Shown here: positions 43,784 through 54,212 of the stretch, piece after piece | How positions within the stretch are numbered: the first letter of the stretch is position 1 | Layout: each line of letters opens with the position of its first letter | From: Bacteroidales bacterium | GTDB lineage: Bacteria > Bacteroidota > Bacteroidia > Bacteroidales > Muribaculaceae | Assembly (NCBI GenBank): GCA_910575615.1 | Contig: CAJTEX010000005.1 | Span: forward strand, 97,040 to 161,039 | Length of the DNA stretch: 64,000 bases | Direction of reading: 5' to 3' | The notes under the pieces: model-generated | Seen by the model: only the letters and a program-made list of their open reading frames with translations | Database searches by the model: none | Told to the model about the DNA's origin: nothing | Translations under genes and position numbers: made by a program

Positions 43784-45865
43784 ATGGACTTCAAACTCAC
43801 ATCCCAATACAAACCGACAGGCGACCAGCCGGAAGCCATCGCCGAACTTGTCAGGGGGGTCAACGACGGCCTCCCCGCCCAGGTGTTGCTTGGCGTGACC
43901 GGCTCGGGAAAGACATTCACTATGGCAAATGTCATACAGCAGGTGAAGCGTCCGACCCTCATACTCAGCCATAACAAGACCCTGGCCGCCCAGCTTTACA
44001 GCGAGTTCAAGCAGTTTTTCCCCGAGAACTCCGTGCAGTATTTCGTCTCGTATTACGATTATTACCAGCCGGAGGCATACATCCCCTCGGTCGACAAATA
44101 CATCGAGAAAGACCTGTCAATCAACGATGAAATCGAGAAACTGCGTCTGGCCACAGTGTCGGCACTCCTGTCTGGGCGCCGCGATGTCGTAGTGATCAGC
44201 TCGGTCTCATGCCTTTTCGGCATGGGGAACCCCGAAGACTTCGACGCCAACGTCATCGAAATAAAGGAAGGACAGCGCATATCCCGCAACGCGTTCCTGC
44301 GCAGGCTCGCCGAGTCGCTTTACAGCCGCAACGAAATAGAGCTTAACCGAGGTAATTTCCGCGTCAAGGGAGACACGGTGGATATCCGCCTGGCCTATGA
44401 GGAGATAATCCTGCGCGTGATTTTCTTTGGGGATGAAATCGAGTCCATCGCCACCCTCCATCCCCTCGACAACACCCCCTTGGGCCGTCATGACCGTTTC
44501 CAGATTTACCCGGCCAACCTTTTCGTCACCTCCAAGGAGAGGCAGGCTTCGGCGTTGGCGCAGATGGAGCTTGACCTGGGCGAGCAGGTGGAGTTTTTCG
44601 ACAAGGAAGCTAAACCGCTTGAGGCAAAACGTCTTTACGAGCGCACCACCTATGACATAGAGATGATACGCGAGGTGGGCCATTGCCCCGGCATCGAGAA
44701 TTACAGCCGCTACTTCGACGGCCGCGAACCCGGCATGCGGCCATTCTGCCTCCTTGACTATTTCCCGAAAGACTACCTGACGATAATTGACGAGAGCCAT
44801 GTGACGGTGCCGCAGATAAGGGCGATGTATGGCGGCGACCTTTCTCGCAAGCAGAATCTTGTCGACTACGGCTTCCGCCTGCAGTCGGCCCTCGACAACC
44901 GCCCGTTGCGGTTTGAGGAATTCGAGCGTCTGACCGGACAAATCATATATGTCAGCGCCACCCCGGCCGACTACGAGCTGGAGAAGAGCGAGGGTGTGGT
45001 GGTCGAGCAGGTTATCCGCCCGACCGGTCTGCTTGACCCGCTGATAGAGGTGGAACCCACGCTGCACCAGATCGACCATCTGCTCGAACAGATCGAGCTG
45101 CGCCGCGAACGTGGCGAGCGCGTCCTGGTCACGACCCTCACCAAACGCATGGCCGAGGAGCTGAACGACTATTTCCTGAAACTTAAAATAAAGACAGCCT
45201 ACATCCACTCGGATGTAGACACCCTCGACCGCATAAAAATTCTCGACGACCTGCGGGCCGGAGTCTATGATGTGCTCATCGGCGTGAACCTCCTCAGAGA
45301 GGGTCTCGACCTGCCGGAGGTGTCGTTGGTCGCCATCATCGACGCAGACAAGGAGGGCTTCCTCCGCTCCCACCGCTCGCTGACCCAGACCGTCGGACGA
45401 GCCGCCCGAAACCTCAACGGCATGGTCATTATGTATGCCGACAAGATAACCGACTCGATGAAACTCACCATCGAGGAGACACGCCGCCGACGCGAGAAGC
45501 AGATGGCCTACAACGAGGCTCACGGCATCATCCCGCAGGCCATCGTCAAGGCCAGGTCGGCACTGGTGGGCCTCGACACGGAGGATCTTGCCCCGGCGGC
45601 CAACCCGCAGCGGGCCGGAGATCGCCGTCGTTCGGCCGCGGCTCAGGCAGCGAAAGTCATCCCGTACGCGGAGGAATACACCTCGACTACAGACATCGCC
45701 GCCGACCCGGTCATCCCATATATGAGCAAAGGAGAAATCCAGCGCTACATCACCCGCATGCGTACCGATATGATGCAGGCCGCCAAAAACATGGAGTTCA
45801 TGGAAGCCGCCCGCCTGCGCGATGAAATCCTGAAAATGGAGAAACTGGCCGCCTCGATGGCGTGA
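43784..45865 (+). CDS. uvrB: Excinuclease ABC subunit B
   Basis: Damage-recognition helicase of nucleotide excision repair. 693 residues. Walker A GVTGSGKTFT (~39-48), beta-hairpin YYDYYQPEAYIP (~92-103), DEAD-like box TIIDESHVTVPQ (~335), helicase motif VI QTVGRAARN (~540), and a C-terminal UVR motif (NMEFMEAARLRDEI, ~665-680) that contacts UvrC. The uvrA and uvrC genes are not in the window. Confidence 0.97.
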   Translation: MDFKLTSQYKPTGDQPEAIAELVRGVNDGLPAQVLLGVTGSGKTFTMANVIQQVKRPTLILSHNKTLAAQLYSEFKQFFPENSVQYFVSYYDYYQPEAYIPSVDKYIEKDLSINDEIEKLRLATVSALLSGRRDVVVISSVSCLFGMGNPEDFDANVIEIKEGQRISRNAFLRRLAESLYSRNEIELNRGNFRVKGDTVDIRLAYEEIILRVIFFGDEIESIATLHPLDNTPLGRHDRFQIYPANLFVTSKERQASALAQMELDLGEQVEFFDKEAKPLEAKRLYERTTYDIEMIREVGHCPGIENYSRYFDGREPGMRPFCLLDYFPKDYLTIIDESHVTVPQIRAMYGGDLSRKQNLVDYGFRLQSALDNRPLRFEEFERLTGQIIYVSATPADYELEKSEGVVVEQVIRPTGLLDPLIEVEPTLHQIDHLLEQIELRRERGERVLVTTLTKRMAEELNDYFLKLKIKTAYIHSDVDTLDRIKILDDLRAGVYDVLIGVNLLREGLDLPEVSLVAIIDADKEGFLRSHRSLTQTVGRAARNLNGMVIMYADKITDSMKLTIEETRRRREKQMAYNEAHGIIPQAIVKARSALVGLDTEDLAPAANPQRAGDRRRSAAAQAAKVIPYAEEYTSTTDIAADPVIPYMSKGEIQRYITRMRTDMMQAAKNMEFMEAARLRDEILKMEKLAASMA

Positions 45866-45899
45866 CAAGCCCCTGCCGGCAACCAACACTCTGTGAAAT

Positions 45900-47945
45900 A
45901 TGCCTAAAAAAATCCGACATACATCCGAAAAAGGTTTTTCGGGCAGACACTCAGCTCCCGGACACAGCAACAATCCCCGTGGCAACAACGTCCCGGCCAA
46001 CCACACCACGCCTCGGAAGGAACAACCCCGCAGCGAACAGCCCAAAAAAGAGCAGCCTCGTCACTGCGGCGGCTCCATAATCGAATATCCCCGCCGCCCT
46101 GTCACCGACTGGCTTCCCACCTCCGTCAAGGAGATGAAAGCCCACGGCTGGGAGGAGGTGGACATCGTCCTTTTCTCCGGAGACGCTTATGTCGACCACC
46201 CCTCATTCGGCGCGGCGGTGCTTGGCCGCCTGCTTGTCGAGGCAGGGGGATACAAAGTGGCCATCGTGCCGCAACCCAACTGGCAGGATGATCTCCGCGA
46301 CTTCAAGAAGTTCGGCAAGCCGAGGCTCTTTTTCGGAGTTTCGGCCGGAGCGATGGACTCTATGGTCAACCACTACACCGCCGCGCGCCGTCGCCGCAGC
46401 GATGACGCGTACACCCCTGACGGCCGCCACGGTATGCGCCCCGACTATCCGACTATCGTCTACTCAAGGATTTTGCGCGACCTATATCCCGATGTGCCTG
46501 TGATTGCCGGAGGCATAGAGGCCTCGCTCCGCCGCCTGTCACATTATGATTACTGGGAAGACCGCCTCCGGCCGTCGATTCTTGTCGAAGCCCCGGCCGA
46601 CATGATAATCTACGGCATGGGGGAGCTGCCCATACTTGAGCTTGCCCGGAGGCTTGACGCCGGAGAGAAAATTTCCGAAATACGCGACATACCGCAGACC
46701 GTCATCTTCGAGTCCCCTGAGAGGATGCGGGAAATCATTGAGGAGGCTACTGCGGAGGAGAGCCTGCGACAGGAACACATAGTCCTCAACTCATGGCCCG
46801 ACTGCCTGCGCGACAAGAAGGCCCAGGCGGCCAATTTCAAGCACATCGAGCAGCAAAGCAACCGTTTCACTGGGGCGACCTTGTGGCAACAGATTGACAA
46901 CAGGCGCGTGGTCAGGGTCAATCCCATGTACCCGCCGATGACAACACAGCAGATTGACCGTTCGTTTGACCTCAACTACACCCGTCTGCCCCATCCACGC
47001 TATCTCGGCAAGAGGATTCCGGCATTCGATATGATACGGTTCTCGGTCAATCTCCACCGCGGATGCTTCGGAGGATGCGCGTTCTGCACCATCTCGGCCC
47101 ATCAGGGGAAGTTCATCGCCTCCCGCTCGAAAGAGTCAATCCTGCGCGAGGCCAGACAGGTGACCCAGATGCCGGGCTTCAAGGGTTATATCTCAGACCT
47201 CGGAGGCCCCTCGGCAAACATGTATTCGATGGGTGGGCGCGACAAAAACATATGCGCCAAATGCCTCAGGCCAAGCTGCCTCCATCCTAAGCCATGTCCC
47301 AACCTCGACAACGACCACCGTCCGTTGCTCGACATATACCACTCCGTCGACGCGCTGCCTGGAGTCAAGAAATCATTTGTCGGCAGCGGTGTGAGATATG
47401 ACCTGTCGATGCACAAGACCGGACGAAGCGATGTCGACGCGGCCTCACGCCGCTACAACGAGGAGCTGATAACCGACCATGTCAGCGGCCGTCTGAAAGT
47501 AGCTCCCGAACACACCGAGGATGGGGTGCTTGACATCATGCGCAAGCCGTCATTCAGCAAGTTCGAGGAGTTCAAACGCCTGTTTGACACCGTCAACAAA
47601 CGCCACGACCTGCGTCAGCAGCTTATCCCCTACTTCATTTCTTCCCATCCGGGATGCCATGAAATCGACATGGCCCAGCTGGCGGTCAAGACCAAGCGGC
47701 TCGACTTCCACTTGGAGCAGGTGCAGGATTTCACCCCCACCCCAATGACTGTGGCCACTGAAATCTACTACACCGGCTATCATCCCTACACGCTTGAGAA
47801 GGTGTTCATTCCGGTGACACAAGAGGAGAAACTCGCCCAGCGCCAGTATTTTTTCTGGTATGACCGCACCTACCGCGCATCAATCACCGCGTCGCTCAAC
47901 CGCCTGCACCGCCCCGACATCCTGCGCGCCCTGTTCTCGCGCTGA
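45900..47945 (+). CDS. YgiQ-family radical SAM protein
   Basis: 681 residues. The N-terminal ~55 residues are a basic low-complexity extension (HSNNPRGNNVPANHTTPRK). The YgiQ N-terminal domain follows (FSGDAYVDHPSFGAAVLGRLL). The radical-SAM Cys triad is GCFGGCAFCTIS (CxxxCxxC, ~385). A further Cys cluster, NICAKCLRPSCLHPKPC (~455), could hold another Fe-S cluster. The biochemical role is undetermined. It follows uvrB by 34 nt and may be co-transcribed. Confidence 0.92.
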   Translation: MPKKIRHTSEKGFSGRHSAPGHSNNPRGNNVPANHTTPRKEQPRSEQPKKEQPRHCGGSIIEYPRRPVTDWLPTSVKEMKAHGWEEVDIVLFSGDAYVDHPSFGAAVLGRLLVEAGGYKVAIVPQPNWQDDLRDFKKFGKPRLFFGVSAGAMDSMVNHYTAARRRRSDDAYTPDGRHGMRPDYPTIVYSRILRDLYPDVPVIAGGIEASLRRLSHYDYWEDRLRPSILVEAPADMIIYGMGELPILELARRLDAGEKISEIRDIPQTVIFESPERMREIIEEATAEESLRQEHIVLNSWPDCLRDKKAQAANFKHIEQQSNRFTGATLWQQIDNRRVVRVNPMYPPMTTQQIDRSFDLNYTRLPHPRYLGKRIPAFDMIRFSVNLHRGCFGGCAFCTISAHQGKFIASRSKESILREARQVTQMPGFKGYISDLGGPSANMYSMGGRDKNICAKCLRPSCLHPKPCPNLDNDHRPLLDIYHSVDALPGVKKSFVGSGVRYDLSMHKTGRSDVDAASRRYNEELITDHVSGRLKVAPEHTEDGVLDIMRKPSFSKFEEFKRLFDTVNKRHDLRQQLIPYFISSHPGCHEIDMAQLAVKTKRLDFHLEQVQDFTPTPMTVATEIYYTGYHPYTLEKVFIPVTQEEKLAQRQYFFWYDRTYRASITASLNRLHRPDILRALFSR

Positions 47946-47967
47946 GGCCCCGACCTGCCCACGGCTT

Positions 47968-49509
47968 TCAATTTCGCGCCTCGTGGTAGTCATCCTCGGT
48001 GTTGACATTCCAGACGGGTGACTTGTCGACCGCCGGATTACCCGACAGGATGGCATCAACCGCCGCCATAGCGGTGAGCATCGAATGGTCCATATTGTTG
48101 TAACGGTGCTGACCGTTGCGGCCAATGCAATAGAGGTTCTCGATTCTGTCAAGGAACGCCCTGATTGCCGGCAACTCCGAGTAAGAGCCGTAATATGCCG
48201 GATACGCTTTCCTGACACGTATGCGGACAGCATCCTCCACATCCTCCCGGTCAATGATGCCTATTTTTTCAAGTTCGGAGACAGCCATCCTGATGAAATC
48301 CTTGTCGGGCATCTCCCACATCTCATCCCCTTCGGCACAGAAATATTCCAGGCCAATCCACATCTTCCCTTCGTAATCAGCCACCATATATGGCGACCAG
48401 TTGTTGAAGACCTGGACGCGGCCCAGCCTGACATCCCTCTCCTGCACATATATCCAGGTGTCGGGAATCCGGTCTTTGTATGACGGGATGGCGGTCTCAT
48501 TGCGCAGTTTCAGCTTGTCGACAAGCAGCCCCACGGTGATGAAGTCGCGATATGGCAGAGAAGCCGCCGCACGTCTCACCTCATCCGGGACATCAATCCC
48601 ATCAATGGAGGCGACAAGATCCTTAAGCGGCATTGATGACAAAAACACATCACACTCGACCCTGTCTCGGCGGCCATCGGGAGACTCCACAGTCACAGCC
48701 ACGACCCGGTTGCCCTCCACATGGACTTTGCTGACGCGGCTCTCCATCCTTACTGCTCCCCCTTTCCCTTTGATTTCTTCCGCAACGCACTCCCACAGCT
48801 GCCCTGGCCCAAATTTGGGATAGATGAATTCCTCTATCAGCGAGGTCTCCACCTTGCGTCCATCCTTGCGGTTGAGTTTGCTGGAAATCATATCCTTTAT
48901 CACCCCCGACAAAGACAGCCCCTTGACCCTCTGCGCGCCCCATTCGGCACCCAGGGCCGAAGGATGTTTTCCCCAGACCTTTTCGGTGTAATCCTCGAAA
49001 AACATCGAGTACAACCTTTTGCCGAACCGGTTGATGTAAAAATCCTCCAGCGATACCTCGGGTCGTTTGACCAAAGTGGATTTCAGGTAGCTTAGCCCGG
49101 CCCGGAAAGTCTTAGACAGGCCAAGATTGCGGATAGTCTGCAGGCTCATTCTGACCGGATAGTCAAAGAAACGCCTGAGATAATAGATGCGGCTGACACG
49201 CCTACGGCGCATCATGGCCCTGTCGGTCTTTTCAGGGTCGGCCTCAAGCGGCATGACCCGGTTCCACCAGGCCATCACCCTGTCGCTCTTGCTGAAAAAG
49301 CGATGGCCTCCGATGTCGATACGGTTGCCCTTGTAGATTTCGGTACGTGATATGCCACCGATTTTGTCGGACTCCTCGAAAACCACCGGCGACAGGCCAC
49401 CGTCTACCGCAAGCTCGTATGCCGCAGTGAGCCCCGCAGGACCGCCGCCGGCAATAACTGCCACCGGCCGTGAATCACACCTGTCTTTGTTGTCCTGGCA
49501 ATCTTTCAT
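47968..49509 (-). CDS. FAD-dependent oxidoreductase, UDP-galactopyranose-mutase/amine-oxidase-like
   Basis: 513 residues. The N-terminal dinucleotide fold is [17 protein letters not shown] (~16-32), then [25 protein letters not shown]. The C-terminal FAD-contact motif is [20 protein letters not shown] (~465). This group is annotated as NAD(P)-binding or protoporphyrinogen-oxidase-like and often sits with polysaccharide genes. The substrate cannot be told. It converges with the YgiQ gene with a 22-bp gap. Confidence 0.85.
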   Translation of the reverse strand: MKDCQDNKDRCDSRPVAVIAGGGPAGLTAAYELAVDGGLSPVVFEESDKIGGISRTEIYKGNRIDIGGHRFFSKSDRVMAWWNRVMPLEADPEKTDRAMMRRRRVSRIYYLRRFFDYPVRMSLQTIRNLGLSKTFRAGLSYLKSTLVKRPEVSLEDFYINRFGKRLYSMFFEDYTEKVWGKHPSALGAEWGAQRVKGLSLSGVIKDMISSKLNRKDGRKVETSLIEEFIYPKFGPGQLWECVAEEIKGKGGAVRMESRVSKVHVEGNRVVAVTVESPDGRRDRVECDVFLSSMPLKDLVASIDGIDVPDEVRRAAASLPYRDFITVGLLVDKLKLRNETAIPSYKDRIPDTWIYVQERDVRLGRVQVFNNWSPYMVADYEGKMWIGLEYFCAEGDEMWEMPDKDFIRMAVSELEKIGIIDREDVEDAVRIRVRKAYPAYYGSYSELPAIRAFLDRIENLYCIGRNGQHRYNNMDHSMLTAMAAVDAILSGNPAVDKSPVWNVNTEDDYHEARN

Positions 49510-49547
49510 TCCGCAAAACTACTAATTTTTTTCCAATCAGGCGGCAT

Positions 49548-50798
49548 TCAGGCCTTGGCAAATCTGACGACGAAACGAGTCAGGCCATCATCGGCAGATG
49601 TGGACAATGAAAACCGGGCGCCATGGGCTGTCAGCACCTCGCGGATGAGCATCAGACCTATCCCCTGGCCGTGGGGTTTGTCGGTGAAAAACGGGGTGAA
49701 TATCCTCGATGCCTTTTCCGGCGGGATGCCCGCACCGTTGTCTGTGACAGTCAGCAGGTTGTCATCCACAGCGATGGTGATTTTACCCGGACTGCCAGCA
49801 AGCAATATGCTCTCGGCTGAGTTCTTGACAACATTAACCAACACCTGCACAAGCAGTTCGGGGTCTCCCATCACCTCGCAGGGGCCCTTGTCAATCCCCT
49901 CAAACTTCATCGCCACCCCTTTCGGCACCCCAAGTGACTCCAGGAAGCGACGTTCTGAGGCCACAAGCGCGGCCAGATCTATCCGGCGCAGCTTCGGAGC
50001 CGGGAGCTTCACCACTTCGGCAAACCTCGCGGTGAAAGCAGACAGCTCGCCGCTGCGCTGCCAGCAGGCCCTCAGCACCTCCTGGATCTCCTTGTCATCA
50101 ATCTCAGGAAGCGCAGTCGACAGCGCCGACGAGAATCCGGCCATCGTGTTGTTCACCTCATGGGCCATAACCCTTATCACCTTTTCGTAGGCGCCACGCT
50201 CAGCCGCCGCAACCGACCCTGAGATATCCTCGGCCAGATAAAACCTGTGTTCCACACCTCGGTCGATGAAACTACGGCATGAGCAACGTATGACCATGCC
50301 GGAGGAAGTGCGGTAATCGTGGGACTCCCCTATCCGCAGGTCACGCAGGTCTGAGGGTGACAGTCCAAGCTCGACGGCAGCGGGATTCCTGACCACTTCA
50401 TGTCCGTCAAAATCAAGTATCACCACACCTATAGGAGCTGATTCAATAAGCAGGTTGAGGAAATGAGTGCGCTCTTCATACCGAATCCTCTGTTGCTTGA
50501 GTCTTAGCAACATCTCGTTGAAGATATTCGCGATTTTGTCGACGTCAGGCTGGCCTACCTCGCGCAGCGAGCTGTTCCAGTCTTGAGCGCGCAACATGTC
50601 GAGGCCTCCCGAAAGGGTGTCTATGGGCCTCAGCACTTTCCTGTAAAACAACCACAGAAGCACGCAACCGGCAATCGCGAGGATTTCAAACAGGTAGAAC
50701 CATGTCTCCCCGAGACGGGAACTCGTGAAATAAAACAGCAGTCCCCATGGGAGCAACTGCATTACCGCGAGTATGACAAAAAGATACCTGAGCCTCAT
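49548..50798 (-). CDS. Sensor histidine kinase (NtrB-type) of the efflux operon
   Basis: 416 residues. Two N-terminal membrane spans (YLFVILAVMQLLPWGLLFYF and FYLFEILAIAGCVLLWLFY) with almost no periplasmic loop, so it probably senses a membrane or internal signal. Then a HAMP-like linker, a PAS-like domain (~110-190), the phospho-His box VMAHEVNNTMAGF (~213), and ATPase boxes NVVKNSAESI, VTDNGAGIP and GQGIGLMLIREVL. Its start overlaps the regulator stop by 4 nt, so the two are co-translated. Confidence 0.93.
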   Translation of the reverse strand: MRLRYLFVILAVMQLLPWGLLFYFTSSRLGETWFYLFEILAIAGCVLLWLFYRKVLRPIDTLSGGLDMLRAQDWNSSLREVGQPDVDKIANIFNEMLLRLKQQRIRYEERTHFLNLLIESAPIGVVILDFDGHEVVRNPAAVELGLSPSDLRDLRIGESHDYRTSSGMVIRCSCRSFIDRGVEHRFYLAEDISGSVAAAERGAYEKVIRVMAHEVNNTMAGFSSALSTALPEIDDKEIQEVLRACWQRSGELSAFTARFAEVVKLPAPKLRRIDLAALVASERRFLESLGVPKGVAMKFEGIDKGPCEVMGDPELLVQVLVNVVKNSAESILLAGSPGKITIAVDDNLLTVTDNGAGIPPEKASRIFTPFFTDKPHGQGIGLMLIREVLTAHGARFSLSTSADDGLTRFVVRFAKA

Positions 50799-52129
50799 CG
50801 CAGACCGAATTTTTCCATTTTGCGGTACAGGCTCTGGCGAGTCAGGCCAAGCTCGGCGGCCGCCTTGGAGATATTGCCGTCATGGCGGTTGACGGCCTCA
50901 ACAATCCTGGCCCGCTCTATCTCCTCGAGTGTGCCACCCGACATTGATGTCGAAGCCTCGCTCCCCGGAGTCGGCATTCCCATCGCGGCGCAGTTGGCAA
51001 AATCGTCTGCTGTCAGGAAATCCTTGCCGGAGATGAGCATCGTGCGTTCCACCTGGTTTTTCAGTTCGCGTATGTTGCCCGGCCATGGCCGTCCCATAAG
51101 CCACGCCTCAGCGTCAGATGACAGGCGCGGCACCTCCATCCCGTGTGTCTCCGCTCCTTTCACCAAGAAATGGCGGGCAAGCGCGGGAATATCCCCGGCA
51201 CGCTGACGCAACGGCGGCAACTCGATGTTGACCAGGCTTATGCGATAAAACAAATCCTCGCGGAACTCCTTGGCTGCCACCATCCGCGGCAGGTCGGCGT
51301 TGGTGGCGCAGACTATCCTGACATCCACCGATTTTGTCTCGCTCGAACCCAGCGGCTCGAATTTCTGCTCCTGCAGGACACGCAGCAGCTTTACCTGCGA
51401 ACCGGAATCAAGCTCGCCTATCTCATCCAGGAAAATCGTGCCACCGTCAGCGGCCTCGAATCGTCCGACACGGTCGGCTATAGCGTCAGTGAACGCCCCA
51501 CGCTTATGGCCGAACATCTCGCTCTCGAAAAGGGAGGATGACATGCCGCCGAGGTTGACTTTGACAAACGGATGTCCGTAACGCCGGCTGTTGCGGTGCA
51601 GGGCTTCGGCGATAAGCTCCTTGCCGGTACCGCTCTCGCCGGTAATCAGCACCGGGGCGTTGGTGGGGGCCACTTTTGCCACTGTCTGCAACACAGCCTC
51701 CAGCCTCGAATCCTGACCAATGATGAAGTCGCGCACAAGGCCACTGCCAGAATCGGCAGGGCGCTGCATGTCAATGGCCACACCTATGCGCTCAAGCAAC
51801 CGGCGGTTGTCCCACGGTTTGGTGATGAAATCAAACGCCCCGGCCCTCATCCCCTCCACGGCGAGTTCGATAGAGCCCCAGGCGGTCATAAGTATCACCG
51901 GCACTGACGGATGAAACACCTTTATCTGCCTGAGAAGCGTCAGGCCCTCCTCCCCGGAGGTGAACCGGGAAAAATTCATGTCAAGCAGTACCAGCGAGGG
52001 GGCTTTGGCCCTCACCTGCTCCATCGCCTCGGCCGGGGAGGCGGCAAACCTGGTGGCATATCCGGCCCTGCGAGTCAGCAACGCGAGGGAGGAGCGGATT
52101 GCGGCATCATCGTCAACTATCAGAATCAT
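50795..52129 (-). CDS. NtrC-type sigma-54-dependent response regulator
   Basis: 444 residues. Receiver domain 1-125 with phospho-Asp in LVLLDMNFS (~50) and Lys in FITKPWDN (~105). AAA+ domain ~140-370 with Walker A GESGTGKE and Walker B GGTIFLDEIGELD. The sigma-54 contact loop reads GAFTDA rather than GAFTGA. A Fis-type helix-turn-helix ends the protein (NISKAAAELGLTRQSLYRKMEKFGL). It probably drives the sigma-54 promoter found at 58914-58928, in front of the same operon. Confidence 0.95.
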   Translation of the reverse strand: MILIVDDDAAIRSSLALLTRRAGYATRFAASPAEAMEQVRAKAPSLVLLDMNFSRFTSGEEGLTLLRQIKVFHPSVPVILMTAWGSIELAVEGMRAGAFDFITKPWDNRRLLERIGVAIDMQRPADSGSGLVRDFIIGQDSRLEAVLQTVAKVAPTNAPVLITGESGTGKELIAEALHRNSRRYGHPFVKVNLGGMSSSLFESEMFGHKRGAFTDAIADRVGRFEAADGGTIFLDEIGELDSGSQVKLLRVLQEQKFEPLGSSETKSVDVRIVCATNADLPRMVAAKEFREDLFYRISLVNIELPPLRQRAGDIPALARHFLVKGAETHGMEVPRLSSDAEAWLMGRPWPGNIRELKNQVERTMLISGKDFLTADDFANCAAMGMPTPGSEASTSMSGGTLEEIERARIVEAVNRHDGNISKAAAELGLTRQSLYRKMEKFGLR

Positions 52130-52169
52130 AACACAAAAGTAACAGTTTCCCGCCGACCGGCCAACATTT

Positions 52170-53669
52170 TCACGATTTTACTGAAATCACATTTTCAAAA
52201 TCCGCCTCTATCGGCATTCCTTCCTTGAAATCCCATAGGGTAAGGCTGCGCAGCTGATAGTAGAAATACCAATACATATACAATTCGTTGAGATACTTCA
52301 GCCGGGCTGCGTCTTTTTTTTCCTGGGAATTGTTGAGGTCGAGGGCCGACAGACGTCCGATCATGAAGGTCTCCACCGAGCTGTCATAACGCCGGGTGGC
52401 AATCTCATCGGCGCGCCTGGCCATCCCGAGTTGCGACTGCTGATTGTTGAACCGTTCCACCAGCACGAAAAGATTCTGGCAGAAATCGGCCCTCTCCTTC
52501 CTCAACGTGCTTTCAGTCAACATCCGCTGGCTGCGGGCGGTCTCCACTTTGCCTTTGCGTTTTCCCCAGTCGACAAGAGGTATCGACACCCCCACCTCAA
52601 CAATCTGATTGTCGCGCAGGTTGCGGTATGTCGCTCCGAGATTGCTGTCGGTGCCGGTGAAACCTACCTGGGCGAACAGGTTGATCTGGCGCATCTCACC
52701 CTTGGCTTTCGCCACCTCGTAATCCGCCTCAAGCTGGCGGCGACGTATGTTAAGCGCAAGCGGGTTGTTGGCCAGGGCAAGCTCAAGGGCGTTGTCGTAA
52801 TCGACTTTCCCGGCCTCTCCGTATTCAGGCGTCACCGGCACAAGCTCATCCGTCTCAGGCAGGTCAAGAAACGACCTGAGCTGGAACATCGCGCTTTTGA
52901 CCGCGCTCTCACCCTCCATGTATTCCGACCGCGAGTTTATGAGGTTAAGCTCTATCTGCAAGAGGTCATTGCCGCTGATGCGCCCCATCTCGCGCTGCAC
53001 TTTTGCCGCCTCATACATCTTCTCGGCGTTGGCCACATTCTGGGCGGCATTGGCAAGTGTCTCACGCGCCGTGAGCAATGTGAAGAAATATCTTATCGCA
53101 GTCATCGCGACCTCCTCGGTGGCCATTACATATGTGGCCTTCGCCTCACGGTATCTGACAGGCTCTATCCTGCGATCCCACTTCACGTCGTTAACCCCGA
53201 ACAGCGGCTGGTTGAATTTCAAGGCCACCGGCACCGACATGTAGAGGTTGCCTGTCTCTCCCGACAACTGCCTGATGAAATCGAGCGACGAGGTCAGCGA
53301 CAAAGTGCCGCCGGTCAGCCACACCCTCTGCTCCACATTAAGGCTGCCCTGGAGCTGCAGGTTGTCATCGCGCAGGAATGTATAAGAACCATCGGAATTC
53401 TGCCATGGATTGTACCGTTTGTTGTAAGATGGTATCGTGCCCGAGAATGTGACCTCAGGCAGCAGCTTGGCCCGGTAAGTGCGGTATTCCCAATAGGCCG
53501 ACCTCAGGGAGTTGGCGGCCACCTCGGCGTCGACGCTCCTCTCGCGGGCCAGAGCTATCGTTTCGGCGAGGGTGACTGGCCTTTCGCAATGTACTCCCGC
53601 CACAGCAGACCACACGGCCATGAACAGCACGGCAATCCGCGACAACACGTATCTGTTTTTTCTTGTCAT
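52170..53669 (-). CDS. TolC-family outer-membrane efflux channel
   Basis: 499 residues with an N-terminal signal segment (VLSRIAVLFMAVWSAVAGVHC). Two OEP-type repeats with long helices (~40-250 and ~270-470). The motifs RSAYWEYRTYRAKLLPEVTFSG and ETLANAAQNVANAEKMYEAAKVQ are typical. It forms the outer-membrane exit duct for the MacA/MacB-like pump encoded upstream. It lies 6 nt after the collapsed permease gene. Confidence 0.93.
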   Translation of the reverse strand: MTRKNRYVLSRIAVLFMAVWSAVAGVHCERPVTLAETIALARERSVDAEVAANSLRSAYWEYRTYRAKLLPEVTFSGTIPSYNKRYNPWQNSDGSYTFLRDDNLQLQGSLNVEQRVWLTGGTLSLTSSLDFIRQLSGETGNLYMSVPVALKFNQPLFGVNDVKWDRRIEPVRYREAKATYVMATEEVAMTAIRYFFTLLTARETLANAAQNVANAEKMYEAAKVQREMGRISGNDLLQIELNLINSRSEYMEGESAVKSAMFQLRSFLDLPETDELVPVTPEYGEAGKVDYDNALELALANNPLALNIRRRQLEADYEVAKAKGEMRQINLFAQVGFTGTDSNLGATYRNLRDNQIVEVGVSIPLVDWGKRKGKVETARSQRMLTESTLRKERADFCQNLFVLVERFNNQQSQLGMARRADEIATRRYDSSVETFMIGRLSALDLNNSQEKKDAARLKYLNELYMYWYFYYQLRSLTLWDFKEGMPIEADFENVISVKS

Positions 53670-53675
53670 AACCTC

Positions 53676-54161
53676 TTATTCCCTGCTTCTTATAGCCTCT
53701 ACAATCTGGACACCGCTCACCGCCACCGCCGGAATCAGCGTCCCGACAATGACACACACCGCTATCAGCCCGTAGACAATCAATGACACTACCATATAAT
53801 GCTCTCCAAAACACCCTATCCAGTTGTCAACCACATTCTGCTCAAGATTCACCTTGTCGCCAAAGGCCAACCCGTTGTGAATCGCATATTGCCAGTAGAG
53901 CAGAAAACCGATGAGACAACCGGTGGTCGCCAGCAACAGATTCTCCGCCAACAGCATTCTCACCAGCGAGCCACGCGCTGCTCCATATGTCTTCATGCGG
54001 TTGAATTCGGGATATATCGGCGCGACCTTGACATAATAGATGAGCGCGAACAAAGTGGTGGTGGCGATGGCCAAGGCTGTCCCACAGATATATATCGCGG
54101 AAAACAGCCTGTTGGCCAACATCATGCGCCACGCCTGCTTGATATAGATGGATAGTCTCAT
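53676..54161 (-). pseudogene. MacB-like permease collapsed by an in-frame internal deletion
   Basis: 161 residues instead of ~430. The N-terminal ~56 residues (AWRMMLANRLFSAIYICGTALAIATTTLF to NRMKTYG) match the start of the permease at 57562. The rest (AARGSLVRMLLAENLLLATTGC to VEAIRSRE) matches the last ~105 residues of the permease at 56254. The periplasmic domain and about half the membrane part are gone, yet the frame and both ends are intact. It may be a non-functional relic or a small accessory membrane protein. Confidence 0.85.
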
Positions 54162-54212
54162 AATATCTGACGAGGGAGTTTTTTGTTGGACGGATGGGAG
54201 AAGGGATGGGAA

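Noticed and set aside
44207..46045. A 612-codon minus-strand open frame
   Set aside because: It is antisense to uvrB and the YgiQ gene, both of which have clear motifs.
52431..53786. A 451-codon plus-strand open frame
   Set aside because: It is antisense to the TolC-like gene and has no recognisable features.
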